Position numbers and translations under genes: made by a program | The notes under the pieces: generated by a model | Told to the model about the DNA's origin: nothing | The model's input: the letters and a program-made list of their open reading frames with translations, nothing else | The model's database searches: none | Shown: positions 13,173 to 24,160 of the stretch, piece by piece | Layout of the letters: each line of letters starts with the position of its first letter | How positions within the stretch are numbered: position 1 is the stretch's first letter | Source of the DNA: Blepharisma japonicum | Lineage: Eukaryota; Ciliophora; Heterotrichea; Heterotrichida; Blepharismidae | Length of the DNA: 64,000 bases | Direction of reading: 5' to 3' | NCBI GenBank assembly: GCA_949751835.1 | Contig: CATKHK010000017.1 | Location: forward strand, 310,001 to 374,000

Positions 13173-13351
13173 ATTAGGGTCTTTAAAATTAATATTTATT
13201 TTAAAATGCTTACTAAATAGAAAGCTGACAGGTTTTCAGTAATTTTAAATTTGTCTGGCTTTTAAAAGGTCAGCAGATGATTCATAAAAATAAAAATACT
13301 TTTTTATGCATAATATAGCAGGTAGCATTTAAAATTTAAATTAGATTGAAG

Positions 13352-13831
13352 TTAGTTAGGATTAATGGAGCCCATATCATATCCTGCTTCTCCAGAAATC
13401 AAACTTTTAGGATTGCTGACAACTTCTTTAAACATGTAAACTAATCCTCCAATAATCGCAGCCTAAGTGATATTTACTCTGATAAGCCAGTTGATCCAAG
13501 ACAAAAATAGAGCGAATGAATGAATACCTGATAACTCATCCCATAAATCTTGATTCTTTTCAGGAGTGCTTGACCAGACACTCCCCATAGTGATTAACCA
13601 TATCAAATCCAAGATCGCCAGAGCTACATTGAGGAGAATCAATTTTTTCCCAATATTCTCTTTTTCCTCTTGTTTAACATTTGCATTGTGCCACAAATAA
13701 TAGCAAAGCAGTGCAAAAGCAAAGTTAAAATCTGTTCTCACTAAGCAGGTGAAGCTTGAAATTACCTATATAATGCCTACAGCCATTCCTAAGAAACCGT
13801 ACTCAATACCTGAAGACAGCTTTTCTTCCAT
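13352..13831 (-). CDS. Four-helix membrane protein, AGTRAP-like
   Basis: 149-aa polytopic membrane protein from three exons, split by 15-nt introns at 13766-13780 and 13463-13477. Four hydrophobic segments are visible: FLGMAVISSFTCLV, FNFAFALLCYYLW, LILLNVALAILDLIWLI and FALFLSWINWLIRAAIIGGL. The order of helices, a DLIW motif in the third, the S-x-x-N-x-x-x-R/K pattern in the last and the length fit the angiotensin-receptor-associated protein family, which resides in Golgi/endosomal membranes. The similarity is weak, so family assignment is tentative. Without splicing, both ends are cut by TAG. Confidence 0.6.
13463..13477 (-). other. 15-nt intron
   Basis: GTAAATATCACTTAG on the minus strand, second intron of the AGTRAP-like gene; it falls inside the last membrane helix. 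Confidence 0.85.
13766..13780 (-). other. 15-nt intron
   Basis: GTAGGCATTATATAG on the minus strand, first intron of the AGTRAP-like gene, joining the ATG exon to the second helix. Confidence 0.85.
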
Positions 13832-13897
13832 TTATATGAACTAAAATTTAATTAAAATTATTTTAAACGAGGGACTCTTCCTAAATTGCAAAATAAC

Positions 13898-15560
13898 TTA
13901 TGAGACTCTGTTTGATGGGCTATTTAATTTTAAGAATGCAGGAGAAGTCATAAAATCAGTCGCTGTGTTTATGCTTTCTGTACAATACACGCCATTGTGG
14001 TCCTTTAATGTTTTTGTCATTGTTTCAAGTTTAGAGCTAATATAAGCCAAAGCGCGATTCAAATTTTTTCTATTTACATCAAATCTTGAAGATTTATCAG
14101 AAAGTTGGAATACAATTCTGCTAATCACATTAACCGTGGAAAATAGCAAGTCTTGCAAGCTGTTCAATGTAGACTCATCTTTTTCAATATTAATTATCCT
14201 TTTTTTGAATTCCCTTTTTATCTCTTCAATTTTTTTTGAATTTAGACTAAAGCAAAATCCTTCTTCGAACTTATATCTATTAAGCTCATATAAAAGTTCA
14301 TATTTTTCTTTATTTAAATTGTCTATTAATTGTTCATATTGGCTTGCAGTTATGCTTAAATTTTCAGTTTGATCTTTTAAATATGTATGATAAGGCATCA
14401 TGTCTTTTATACATGAAATATTTGTTACCTTTTGTATTGCTTTGAATTTGATATCCTGATTTTCTAGGAGTTTTTCAAGCTTTAAAGCTTCATTTTGAAA
14501 GATAAAAAATTCTTTTATTCCTCCAATATCTTTTTCAAGCTTTATGAGCTGAAGGGAATTATTTTTTTGTTTTTCAATTGCTTCATTTCTATTGTGCTCA
14601 GCTGATATGCATCTGATAGCTATCTGATAGTCTTGGTAAATATTTAACTCTTCTTCAATTTTCTGCTTGTGAAGCTTTTTTGTTTTGCGAAACTCCTTTT
14701 TTACATCATTTATTTCTTTATGTATGTTCTCTATTTCAGCTGATAGTTTTTCAAGTGCACTTTTTTCATTAGCTAGGCTATTTTTTATATGTTTCAGGTT
14801 TAAACTTATGGAATCTACAGGCAGCATAAACCTCTTGATATTTTCTTTTCTATATATAAGCATGTATTTTAAGGTTTCATGATAATACAATTCATTTCTC
14901 AATCCCTGTGTAAAATCATAATGCTCTTCGTTTCTTACATGATATAAATCCTCTATATAATCTCCATGAGCAATCTGGTCTTGCATCTCATTATAGCATT
15001 TTTCAAGCTCCCTCAATTTCTGCTGCTTCTCCAGTACTTCATTATGGATTTCGTTATAAGCATTTTTTCTAGATATCATATAATTTCGTAATTGATCGAA
15101 ATGATCTTTAAGATTGCTTGCCATTTCTAGTGAATTTGAGTTAAAAATCTCGACCGAGTCTCTTTCATATTGAAAATCTCTATATTTAAATTACTTTTCA
15201 ACTTTTTCTTTAATATTGCTGATAAGATCTTGAATATGTTTGGAAGGAATTATATTGATTGAATGGGAATTTTCTGTTTGATAGTTACTTCTTGTGATCT
15301 TTTTTCATGAGTTTCTTGCATCTTGGAAGTCAACTTCTGAAAATGTTAGGTTTCGGGATTTATTTTGTTTTTTAACAAGTGAAAAGCTTGAATTTACCTG
15401 TTTTACTTTTGGGAGACTTGGTGTTGAGTCTCTGTTTTCTGTTTCCGTTGTAGTGGTTAATTCGGTTAAATGTAGTAGTCTTTTTGATGTTACTTTTGGA
15501 AGGGAGTGCCTGAGAGACTCGATTTCTGATCAGTTTGAGCTTGTATAGGTATTACTTCAT
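13898..15560 (-). CDS. Coiled-coil protein, 543 aa
   Basis: Long coiled-coil protein. The main exon encodes 408 residues (MASNLKDHFDQLR to SNRVS) with heptads over most of its length. The reading continues upstream across a 15-nt intron (15180-15194) into about 130 further residues that are Ser/Thr-rich (TELTTTTETENRDS) and end in ISNIKEKVEK. The only ATG in that frame lies at 15558-15560 and needs a 16-nt intron two bases into codon 2. If that first intron is wrong, the protein begins elsewhere in the upstream exon. The form suggests a cytoskeletal or axonemal component; no family was assigned. Confidence 0.7.
15180..15194 (-). other. 15-nt intron
   Basis: GTAATTTAAATATAG on the minus strand; it joins two in-frame coding exons of the 543-aa coiled-coil gene and removes a TAA. 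Confidence 0.8.
15540..15555 (-). other. Probable 16-nt intron at the start codon
   Basis: GTAATACCTATACAAG on the minus strand, beginning five bases into the coding sequence (ATGAA|GTAATA). It is the only way found to give the gene an ATG in frame; the AAG acceptor differs from the TAG of the others. Confidence 0.45.
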
Positions 15561-15929
15561 AGAAGGAGGAATATGTATTAATTATGGTTTATGCAATTTA
15601 GTATATATAAATGACTATTTTTAAAAATTAGAAATACTGATTGATAATCTTTATACTGAATAATTCAAGATTGCAGTTGTATAATTTCTATTTTATTCAT
15701 CTTTCAAACAGTTTAAATGATTAGCAGCAAGAATTAATTATTTTTTTAATTTTAATAATCCAAATTAAAATGTAAATTTCAAACGAGGAAATAATTTTCC
15801 ATAATGTCCTCTTAATTTTTGAACATAATTTTCAAAAAAAATATAATTGATCAATTACTTATAAATCACTTTTGGTAATTTATCCACTTAATTTAGAATT
15901 TTACCTATGGAGTGCATCTAAAATTTATG
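15561..15929. other. AT-rich spacer
   Basis: Spacer between two minus-strand genes. No ORF or structured element recognised; it should hold the promoter of the coiled-coil gene's neighbour region, but no motif can be named. Confidence 0.4.
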
Positions 15930-16625
15930 TTAGTGTTTCAGCCTTTCCCCAAAAATTAATGATCCTACCCTCACATTTGTGGAACCATGACGAATAGCTT
16001 CTTCATAATCTCCAGACATCCCCATACTAAGCTCAATTTCCCTTTCTTCCAAGCTTAAAACGCTGCATATTTGTGTCCTTGCCTCATTCAATATCACAAA
16101 ATCTTCTGCACTTCCCCTTAGCCCAATAGTCATTATTCCTTTAAAACTAAGTGAAGAGCAATTGCTTATGATGTGACTTACAATTTCATGGCAATTTTCT
16201 GGGGTGATTCCTGATTTTGTTGCCTCATTCGAGGTATTTATTTGGACAAAAACATTTAGCTTCTCATTTGGGCGTGATTTTAGAACTTGTGTGTTAATCT
16301 TTGTGGCCAAATCTATACTATCTACTGTCTCTATAGCAGCTAAATTGGGAACTGAAAGCAATTTTTTGATTTTATTTGATTGAAGATGCCCTATCATGTG
16401 CCACCTGATATCGTTTGGAAGCTGGGATGCCTTTTCCACGAGCTCATCTACGTAATTTTCGCCGAAATATCTATGGCCATTGTCATAAGCCTCTCTTATT
16501 GCTTCAACTGGTTGGAGCTTTGAAACTGCAATTAGTCTAATAGGATAATTAATCCCTAAGCTGGATTTTAAGGTATCTATTGTACTTGCGACTCTTAGCA
16601 AATTTTCTGAAATTGCGGATCTCAT
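15930..16625 (-). CDS. PLPBP: PLP-homeostasis protein (PLPBP/YggS family)
   Basis: 231 aa, the normal length for the family. It has the alanine-racemase-type TIM-barrel fold that holds pyridoxal phosphate: LIAVSKLQPVEAIREAY (the Lys of VSK forms the Schiff base), YFGENYVDEL, WHMIGHLQSNKIK, FVQINTSNEATKSG, LSMGMSGDYEEAIRHGST and VRVGSLIFGER. All signature blocks are intact. It buffers free PLP and supplies PLP enzymes in cytosol or mitochondria; it is not an active racemase. Single exon. Confidence 0.97.
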   Translation of the reverse strand: MRSAISENLLRVASTIDTLKSSLGINYPIRLIAVSKLQPVEAIREAYDNGHRYFGENYVDELVEKASQLPNDIRWHMIGHLQSNKIKKLLSVPNLAAIETVDSIDLATKINTQVLKSRPNEKLNVFVQINTSNEATKSGITPENCHEIVSHIISNCSSLSFKGIMTIGLRGSAEDFVILNEARTQICSVLSLEEREIELSMGMSGDYEEAIRHGSTNVRVGSLIFGERLKH

Positions 16626-17027
16626 TATAAGATTATAAAATGAAAATAATAATTGTGTTTTATGTGGATTGTAAATCCCACATTAATAATTTAATAAAAC
16701 AGAGCCCAAATTTTATGATTAAAAGTTTATTTTTATATCTATCTAACTAATATATGTGATTTCTTTAAGAATAATGTAAATAACGTTCTGTTGCTTAGAC
16801 ATTTCAAGCATAAGAGAAAAAAATATTCGATGAACGTATAAAAGAAAAATGTCTTTATTCTGTAACTCTTAGTATTGTATCCCCCTAGTTCTAGCTTATT
16901 TACAACTGCATCATTAGATTCTCAAAGTATACATTTTAATTACATAATTATTCAATACTAATTTACTAGGAATTCGTTAGTATTCAGATTATAGTTCTAC
17001 CTCAATTTGATTTTGAATAATCTCACA
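16626..17027. other. AT-rich spacer
   Basis: Between the PLPBP and BCAS3-like genes on the same strand. No gene or repeat recognised. Confidence 0.4.
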
Positions 17028-18557
17028 TTATGTATCTCTTTCATTAATTTCACCTTCAATTTTACCATCAAAACATAAAAATTCAGAATTTCTCTTAGCT
17101 AGCGTTTCTTCATATCTAATTCCACTCTTAATAAACATCATTTTTTTTACTTTTCTCAGAGGTAAAAAGTTTTCATCATTTCACGTATTAATTTCTATAA
17201 AGCTTTCAGAACGATCTATTTTTTCCTCTTCAGTTTTAATTCTAATTTCTTCGTCTCTAAAATTGACATTTCTCGTAAGCACCGAAGATTTCAAGCATTT
17301 AGCAGGTTCTTCAATTGAATACCTGCTTAACGTCCCATTTTCATTAAATGATAGAAGCTCAAGCTTGGGTGGAGCAGTTGGATCATCTGCTTTCATTGTA
17401 TGAAGAAATTTTATTTTTGGATTAAGAGCTGGCTCTAAATATGACCCATATTTTATCCTGGTAAATACATTATGATCATAGCATAAATTTTTTACTTGGG
17501 GGTTGATTTGATAAACATGGGTTGTCCCTCTTGAAGTAGAGACTGAAATTCACTTTTCGCATTTGCTGATAGAAATATCACTGATTTCAGCAAAAGTTCG
17601 ACCTCTTATGAGCTTATAAATCAGCTGATATTTTCCTGCCTCTGTAACTGACTTGGGAGGGTTTATTCTGTATACATGAAAACTATGCCCATCAATAGGA
17701 GAAACGACTAAAATATGCGATGACTTGCTGAAGCTTAGTTCAGAGACTTGTTTAGTAAATGCTTGAAATTCTGTTATAACTTGACTGCTTAAAATGTTTT
17801 TGATTGTAACTTTACCATCAAGATTATAAGCATCGCTATTAGGTGAATCAATATAAGATATCAGTTTAGAATATCCATCTTGTGCTATACTCTGCACTGT
17901 TTTTGAAACTTTTGTTGTGAATGAGCCTGTAGCTAATTCTTGATCTTTTAAAGAATATGCAATATATAGGTTTGAAATTCCAGCAACCATTCTCATACTA
18001 TAAGAAAAAAATCTTTCAGGAATTATTGAATATAACTTCTCAAAGCTACTTATAGAGAAAATATCAATGCTGCACGAATCCAAGCATGCGCACAACGCTA
18101 TTGAATTACTAATTATGGACAAAATTTTATCAGATGCTTGAATAGTATGAGAAATCCGTTTTTGTATCAATGAATAAATTTTAATGCAGTCCTGCGGGAA
18201 TTCTGAAGTATCGTACAAAGATGTGAGAGCTATTAATCCATCAGATTCTGATGCAATTGAATGAATACTTGAGATTCCGAAATTTCGTTTTGAGATTCAT
18301 TGCACAGGTGAGGAAGGGTTCGATATATCTCAAATTTGAAAACCCCTTTCGTAACCAATTAATAAGCATTCTTTTACTGTGCTGCTGATCCTGATTTCTG
18401 CAAATTCATAAGAAGTAATGATGTCAAGTTCCAATGGCTGAATAGTAATTGAGTCTGTTATCATTTGTAGAATAGAAGGGATGTAGCTTGTTATGGATTC
18501 CATGTTTATTGCCTGTTTAATTATATGGAATTTTTTTAAATAAATTAAACTAAGCAT
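17028..18557 (-). CDS. BCAS3: BCAS3-like WD40 protein
   Basis: 509-aa beta-propeller of the BCAS3 family, phosphoinositide-binding WD40 proteins that act with PHAF1 at autophagosome formation sites and on the cytoskeleton. Diagnostic block: SSHILVVSPIDGHSFHVYRI followed by YKLIRGRTFAEISDISIS and WISVSTSRGTTHVYQINP, matching the family's GHDFHVF ... L.RG.T.A.V.DI.FS ... VVVSTLRGTSHVFPINP pattern. TGA-coded Trp occur at IWDIS, VQWIS, KWISVST and TWNDE. The protein is shorter than the animal one (about 900 aa), lacking its long tail. The start may be ATG 18557 or the inner ATG at 18503 (MESITSYIP). Confidence 0.82.
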
Positions 18558-18563
18558 TTATAA

Positions 18564-19544
18564 TTATCTTGACTTAACACCTAAACAGAAATAATAAAAA
18601 ATATTTGCAAGCAGCCTTCCAGTCCTATAATCTTCAACTGCAGGGTTATATTCAGACATGTCCATCAAAGATACCTTATTTGAATTCCCACTCAAAAATG
18701 CTATTTCTAATGCTTCTTCAGCTGTAAGTCCACCATCCACACTTGGGCAGCTAACTCCAGGACAATAAGCACTGTTTATCGAATCTACATCAAATGATAT
18801 AAAAAATCTGTGGTTTTCAGTAAATCTTGCAATAATTTCTTTTAAAACCTGCCCAGCCTGTGTTATCGGTTCTCTCAGATTTTCCCTTAGCTCTAAACCT
18901 CTTCTCCTGATCTCTCTCATTCATATAAGTTCTCCTCCTTTTGATTTTACATAATTTACATGTGCTTGTGCACACTGAGATCCTTGGCAGGCGAATTCGA
19001 AGAATTTGCCATTCATTTGTTGGAATCTTTGGTCTTCTAAAATCATTCTAAATGGACATCCTGAATGAAGCCTGCCTTCATCATCAAGCTGTCTGACATC
19101 TAAATGTGCGTCGATATTGACTACAACTGGGGTAAAGTTATTTTCCAAGCAATAATTGAAAAATCCGCTGGCATTTGACCAACTTTCATCATTTCCACCT
19201 CCAACTATAACAGGAACTGGGTGATGAGGTTTAGAAAGGACTGTTTTCACTTTTGCTGCTAATTTTTCATGGGCTTTTTCAAAGTTTTCAGCTTGAATGT
19301 TCCCATAATCGCTTATCAGAAAGCCTTCTAAGCTGATATTAAGTTCTGAGTTTATAAGTGGGCCAATTTTAGGAATAAATCTTCTTAATGAGTCAGGACC
19401 ATAATCTCCGCCACGCCTTCCGAAATTCCTTATAACACCTTCGTCATATGGAAAGCCAATTAGAACGACATTTCCATGAATTCCATTTTCTATAATTTTG
19501 CCAAGTTTGGGGTCATCTCTTTTGAATAAAGGATCTTCTGCCAT
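18564..19544 (-). CDS. Ureohydrolase, formimidoylglutamase-like
   Basis: 326-aa arginase/agmatinase/formimidoylglutamase superfamily enzyme. Metal motifs: GGGNDES (normally GGDHS or GGGHE), VNIDAHLDVR (DAHxD intact) and SFDVDSINSAYCPGVS (S-x-D-x-D intact). The first motif has Asn where the canonical His ligand stands, as in some formimidoylglutamases, so the metal centre may be unusual. FGRRGGDYGPDSLRRF is the substrate/N-terminal block. One TGA-coded Trp (LIWMRE) joins two halves. It most likely hydrolyses N-formimidoyl-glutamate in histidine breakdown; arginase or agmatinase activity is less likely. Confidence 0.85.
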
Positions 19545-19624
19545 ATTATTAACTTAAATTATTTAGGTTTTACTATTTACTTGGATTGACGAAATAACTA
19601 TATTTCAACTTAATTCCGAGTATT

Positions 19625-19873
19625 TTACAATGAATGCATTTCAAGTGGCCAATTTTCTAGCTTATACAAAATAAAACTTTGCTCATAAGGAATAGCAACA
19701 TAATCCACTTTTATATCAGCGGATAGGCTGGTATTTGGGTCAAGAAAAGAGCACAAAACTTCTTTATTTTCAATTTTTCCTTTAATAATCCCACTTTCTC
19801 AATCTTCATCCAGAATTTCATTCCAACCATAATCATTTTGCAAGAATTCTCTGAGCTTTATCAATCGATCCAT
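19625..19873 (-). CDS. Small protein, 82 aa, unknown
   Basis: ATG to TAA with one TGA-coded Trp (DEDWESG). Sequence MDRLIKLREFLQNDYGWNE then a beta-like region (IIKGKIENKEVLCSF) and KLENWPLEMHSL at the end. Composition is that of a real folded protein, and it sits tightly between two genes. No family recognised; it is too short for standard-code ORF listings because of the TGA. Confidence 0.6.
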
Positions 19874-19929
19874 ATTTTATATGTATAAAACTACCTTAAA
19901 TTCCATATTTCCTGATATAATTCAATTAG

Positions 19930-21324
19930 ATGGGAAGGCATCCATCTGTAGTGGAAAGAGCACTAGAAGATATAGGATGGGGCAAATATCACAACAAGCT
20001 ATTCTTCAACTGTAGTTTTGTAAGTTTAATTTAGGGATGGGGTTGTGCGCTTATGTGGTTAAGTACTGTTTCAAACATTTTAACAGAAAATAAAGATTTT
20101 GACGTATTCGATAAGGCAATTCTAGGGGCAGCGGTCAATTTTGGGGCTTTTGTTGGGTGTTTTGTCTTTTCCAGCTTATCTGATCATTATGGAAGGAGTT
20201 TTATCTTCAAAAAAATAACAATCGTCACTTGTGTCAGCTCAATTATTCTTGTTGTGTCATGAAATTTTTTAACAACGTTAGTAGCTGTAATATTTCTTGG
20301 TCTTGGAATTGGAGGCGATCTTTCTACTCCTCCATCGGTCATGATTGAAAGTATCCCTCCAAGTTATCGAAAAAGAGTCGTCTTAATGAATATGGGCTAT
20401 TGTATTGGGCCTATGATAAGCCAGCTCATAGCTCTCGCTATAACTCTTTGATGGAGTTTTCCTATAGAAAAATGGAGAGCTTTAGCTGGAGCTGTAGCTA
20501 TCATAACAATAGTTATTGCTCTTTTTAGAGACAATGTAATGGAAAGTCCAATCTATCTCTTTAAGCACAGAGACACGGAGTTTATATCAGTGATTGTAAA
20601 AATCGCTCAAAGTAATAACAGATTAAGCTATGAATATAAAGCGCCTCTACTAGTAGCTCAGCATTCTCGGCATTCTGTAGACGAATCTGAGCCAAAAGCT
20701 TCTATCAAAGATATATTTAAGAGTCCGAACTTATCTACAACAATTATCCTATCACTCTCACAATTTTTATTTTACTTTGGCTTTGTCGGATGTTTGCTTT
20801 CATTCCCTCAAATATTGGCTTCAAGGTCTATGGAAACAACTTATATAGTCTTAATTTCCCAACAGCTTTCAGGATTGCTAGGGCTTGTTTTAGCATCAAA
20901 AATGGTCGATTCCTGCTTTGGGAGAAAATGAACTATAAGTCTAGGATTCTTTTTCTGTGGTATGATGGCATTTCTGTTTATATTTGCGGAAAATTTTTAT
21001 ATTGTAAGCATTATATAGTCAATAGCATTTTCAATGCTAATTTACTTTGGGCTGCTGATGGGAATTGCTTCAAAAAACTTAATAACTCCAGAAAGTTATA
21101 AAGAAGATTTAAGAGGTGCTGGAGTAGGATTTGTGATGGCAGTGTCAAGAACAGGTGGAATTTTAGTGCCTATTTGGGCTGGATTAATAAACAGGACTTT
21201 TGGATCAGAATATACGACTGCTTCATTTGGGGTAATTTTTATGCTCGCTGGGCTAATAAGTATATTTTTAAAAGAGACAAGAAAAATAAAATTCAAGTTA
21301 CCAAATACAATACTAATCTCTTAA
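19930..21324 (+). CDS. MFS transporter 1 (tandem pair)
   Basis: 454-aa major-facilitator transporter with about 12 membrane segments, assembled from three exons split by 15-nt introns at 20020-20034 and 21004-21018. Motif A is present between helices 2 and 3 (FSSLSDHYGRSFIFKK; family G-x-x-x-D-R-x-G-R), and FLGLGIGGDLSTPPSVMIES followed by PPSYRKRVVLMNMGYCIG is the helix 4-5 block of the SV2/organic-ion or sugar-porter branch. SKMVDSCFGRKW repeats motif A in the C-half. Several Trp are TGA-coded (VSWNF, TLWW, GRKWT). Substrate unknown. The next gene is a tandem duplicate of identical length. Confidence 0.92.
20020..20034 (+). other. 15-nt intron
   Basis: GTAAGTTTAATTTAG; first intron of MFS transporter 1, after CSF and before GWGCAL. 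Confidence 0.92.
21004..21018 (+). other. 15-nt intron
   Basis: GTAAGCATTATATAG; second intron of MFS transporter 1. Confidence 0.92.
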
Positions 21325-21539
21325 AAATATTTTTTGACTATTTCACTATTTTAATATAATTTCAATACTTTTACTTATTCCAAAAAATGTTTAACAATAT
21401 AATGAATTGTGGAATAATTAGCATTTTCAAATTTGCAAGAAAAATGTCTATTACTGGTAAGATGCAAAACTCAGTAAGCAAAAATTATTCTAGTTATAAA
21501 TATTATGTGGATAGCTTTATTGTTAATAAAATACCATTA

Positions 21540-22934
21540 ATGAAAAGACATACTTCAATAGTAGAGAGAGCACTAGAAGACATCGGGTGGGGCTCATACC
21601 ATAACAAATTATTCTTTAATTGCAGCTTTGTACATTTAATTTAGGGATGGGGTTGTGCTCTAATGTGGCTAAGCACCATCTCGAACATCTTAACAGAAAA
21701 CAAAGAATTCAATGAGCTAGAAAGGGCAATTTTAGGAGCAGCCATAAATTTAGGTGCCTTTATAGGGTGTTTTGTCTTTGCAAGCTTATCTGATCGATAC
21801 GGAAGGACTTATATATTCAAAAAAGTCACTATCGTCACTTGCATAAGCGCTGTAGTTCTTGTCGCATCGTTAAATTTTATAATGACCTTGATAGGGGTTT
21901 TGTTTCTTGGTCTTGGAATTGGAGGCGACATTTCTACTCCTCCATCGGTCATGATTGAAAGCATCCCTCCGAGCTATCGAAAAAGAGTCGTCTTAATGAA
22001 TATGGGCTACTGTATAGGACCAATGATAAGCCAGCTCATTGCGCTGGCAATTACTCTTTGGTGAAATTTTCATATTGAAAAATGAAGAGTTTTAGCAGGA
22101 GCTGTTACTGTTGTTACCCTTTTAATTGCTTATTTCCGAGATGATGTATTAGAAAGCCCAATATATCTTTATAAAAGGAGAGATACAGAATTTATATCAG
22201 TTATTGTTCAAATGGCGCAAAGTAATAATAGGCTGAGCTACGAATTTAAAGCGCCGTTACTAATTTCTGAGCATCCCCCTGGGACAATAGATGATTTTGG
22301 TCACCATGCTTCTGTTAAAGATATATTTAAGTCACCAAACTGCTTTACAACAATCATGCTGTCCCTTTCACAGTTTTTGTTCTATTTTAGCTTTATTGGC
22401 TGCTTACTTTTATTCCCTCATATATTGGCATCACAATCAATGGAAACAACATATATCGTCTTAATTTCTCAGCAACTTTCAGGACTCTTAGGACTTATTT
22501 TAGCATCAAAAATGGTGGATACCTGTTTTGGGAGAAAATGGACAATGAGTGTAGGATTTATTTTTTGTGGAATAATGACGTTTCTATTTATCTTAGCAGA
22601 CGATTTTTATATTGTAAGTTTTACATAGTCAACTGTATTTTCAGGCCTGATTTATTTTGGCTTATTAATAGGTATTGCATCCAAAAATTTAATAACCCCA
22701 GAGAGTTATAAAGAAGATTTAAGAGGAACTGGGGTGGGCTTTGTGATGGCAGTATCAAGAACAGCAGGAATTATAGCTCCTGTATGGGAAGGATTTATAA
22801 ATGAAACATTTGGACCAAAAGAAACTACAGCTTCATTTGGGTTAATTTTTATATTTGCTGGAATAGCAAGCCTATTTCTGCATGATACTAGAAAAATCAT
22901 TTACAAGATGCCGAGAACAATTGCAATTTCTTAA
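21540..22934 (+). CDS. MFS transporter 2 (tandem pair)
   Basis: 454-aa paralogue of the upstream gene, with the two 15-nt introns at the same positions (21630-21644 and 22614-22628). MKRHTSIVERALEDIGWG aligns with the first copy's MGRHPSVVERALEDIGWG, so I start at ATG 21540; the frame is open back to ATG 21387, giving an optional 51-residue extension. Motif A reads FASLSDRYGRTYIFKK, nearer the consensus than in copy 1. The helix 4-5 block is almost identical between copies while the loop after SYEFKAPLL varies, a pattern expected if substrate or regulation differs. Substrate unknown. Confidence 0.92.
21630..21644 (+). other. 15-nt intron
   Basis: GTACATTTAATTTAG; first intron of MFS transporter 2, same position as in copy 1. 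Confidence 0.92.
22614..22628 (+). other. 15-nt intron
   Basis: GTAAGTTTTACATAG; second intron of MFS transporter 2, same position as in copy 1. Confidence 0.92.
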
Positions 22935-23057
22935 TAGTTCCACTTAAAGCTAATGCATGCTCAGTTTTTTACGCATTTTAAGCTTTATTACTAATAATTT
23001 CCGGTTTCATTTTCTTTTTTTTAAAGACTTGAGCTTTTTATTATGTAAAAATAATTA

Positions 23058-24158
23058 ATGTTTAAAAACCCCTTTAATTGATGGAAAAGACGCGTTGTCC
23101 CTTGCAATACCCCAGTTTTTGCATCAGAAAGCCCATCAAATTCCTCGCTAAGAGCTAGCCATGAATATGTGAATATAAACTTTGACTCAAGTATTAGGGA
23201 TAGAGATAGAACTGCCTTAGTGGATGACTTGTCATCACTGGAAAAACTCTCATTTTTGCCTCTGCCGAATGGGAAAAGTGTAAATAGCTATACAAAGTTT
23301 GATTTGAATAATTTTTCACTCAATTTCAACAGCATGTTGGTAAATTCTAAACAGAATGACATTGGAAAATTACCAATAGAGTATTTTGACGTGATTCTTT
23401 ATGATTTTTGTAGAGAAACTCAAAACAAAGAAGTTGATAAGAATTGTATAAAATTAATCAAAAAACTCCATCACATTTATAGATTACAGTCAAGCGCAAT
23501 GGACCTTAAAGAAGCTGAAGCGGCTTTGCTGAATGAAAATTTACAGGTGATTACTGAAAAAAATCCAAACGCAATCAACGATTATAATTTGGTAAAAGAA
23601 GCTTTAAAAATCTTATCATCAATTGCAATAAAATGAGGCTTCATAAAGATAGAAGATTATTTATATAGGCTCGTTGGAAATGGAGCTAATGTATGTATGC
23701 TTGATTTAAAAGAATTAAACTCAGAAATCTTTTCAGCGGAGTCGATTTGGCTCGCGATAAATCTTCCTAAAGAGCCTTTGTGTAATTTGGCCGATGATCA
23801 GCTAATGCAATATTCACAGTCACTATTATCTCGGCTACCTGAACTTATTGAAGCTTTGGTCGCACTCAATAAAGGCTGCGATTTCGCTACAACACCTTCT
23901 ATAGCTGGACTAGTTGCCTCGAAAAACTCAGAAGTAGAAGTCTTAACAGGAATTTCCCCTGATTACAATGCAAATATAGTTGACTACGCCCAATTAAAAC
24001 TGAAACATGGGATGTTTAAATGTTTCAGCAAAAACAAATTCAGAGACGCTGTCAACAACTTGTACAAAAAACTTAAAGAATTTGAGTCTATTTTCCGACA
24101 TTTCGAATATGGACTCATTTCAAATCTGGTAACAATAACTCAGAATAATGAAACTTAA
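23058..24158 (+). CDS. 366-aa protein, unknown
   Basis: ATG to TAA with TGA-coded Trp in FNWWKRR and IKWGFIK. The N-terminus is basic, then a Ser-rich stretch, then mostly helical sequence (RLQSSAMDLKEAEAALLNEN; LMQYSQSLLSRLPELIEAL). No transmembrane segment, signal peptide or named domain recognised. It converges within three bases of the next gene's stop. Confidence 0.75.
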
Positions 24159-24160
24159 TA

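Noticed and set aside
15294-15548. Plus-strand 84-aa ORF
   Set aside because: Shadow of the upstream exon of the minus-strand coiled-coil gene, which is better supported through its intron.
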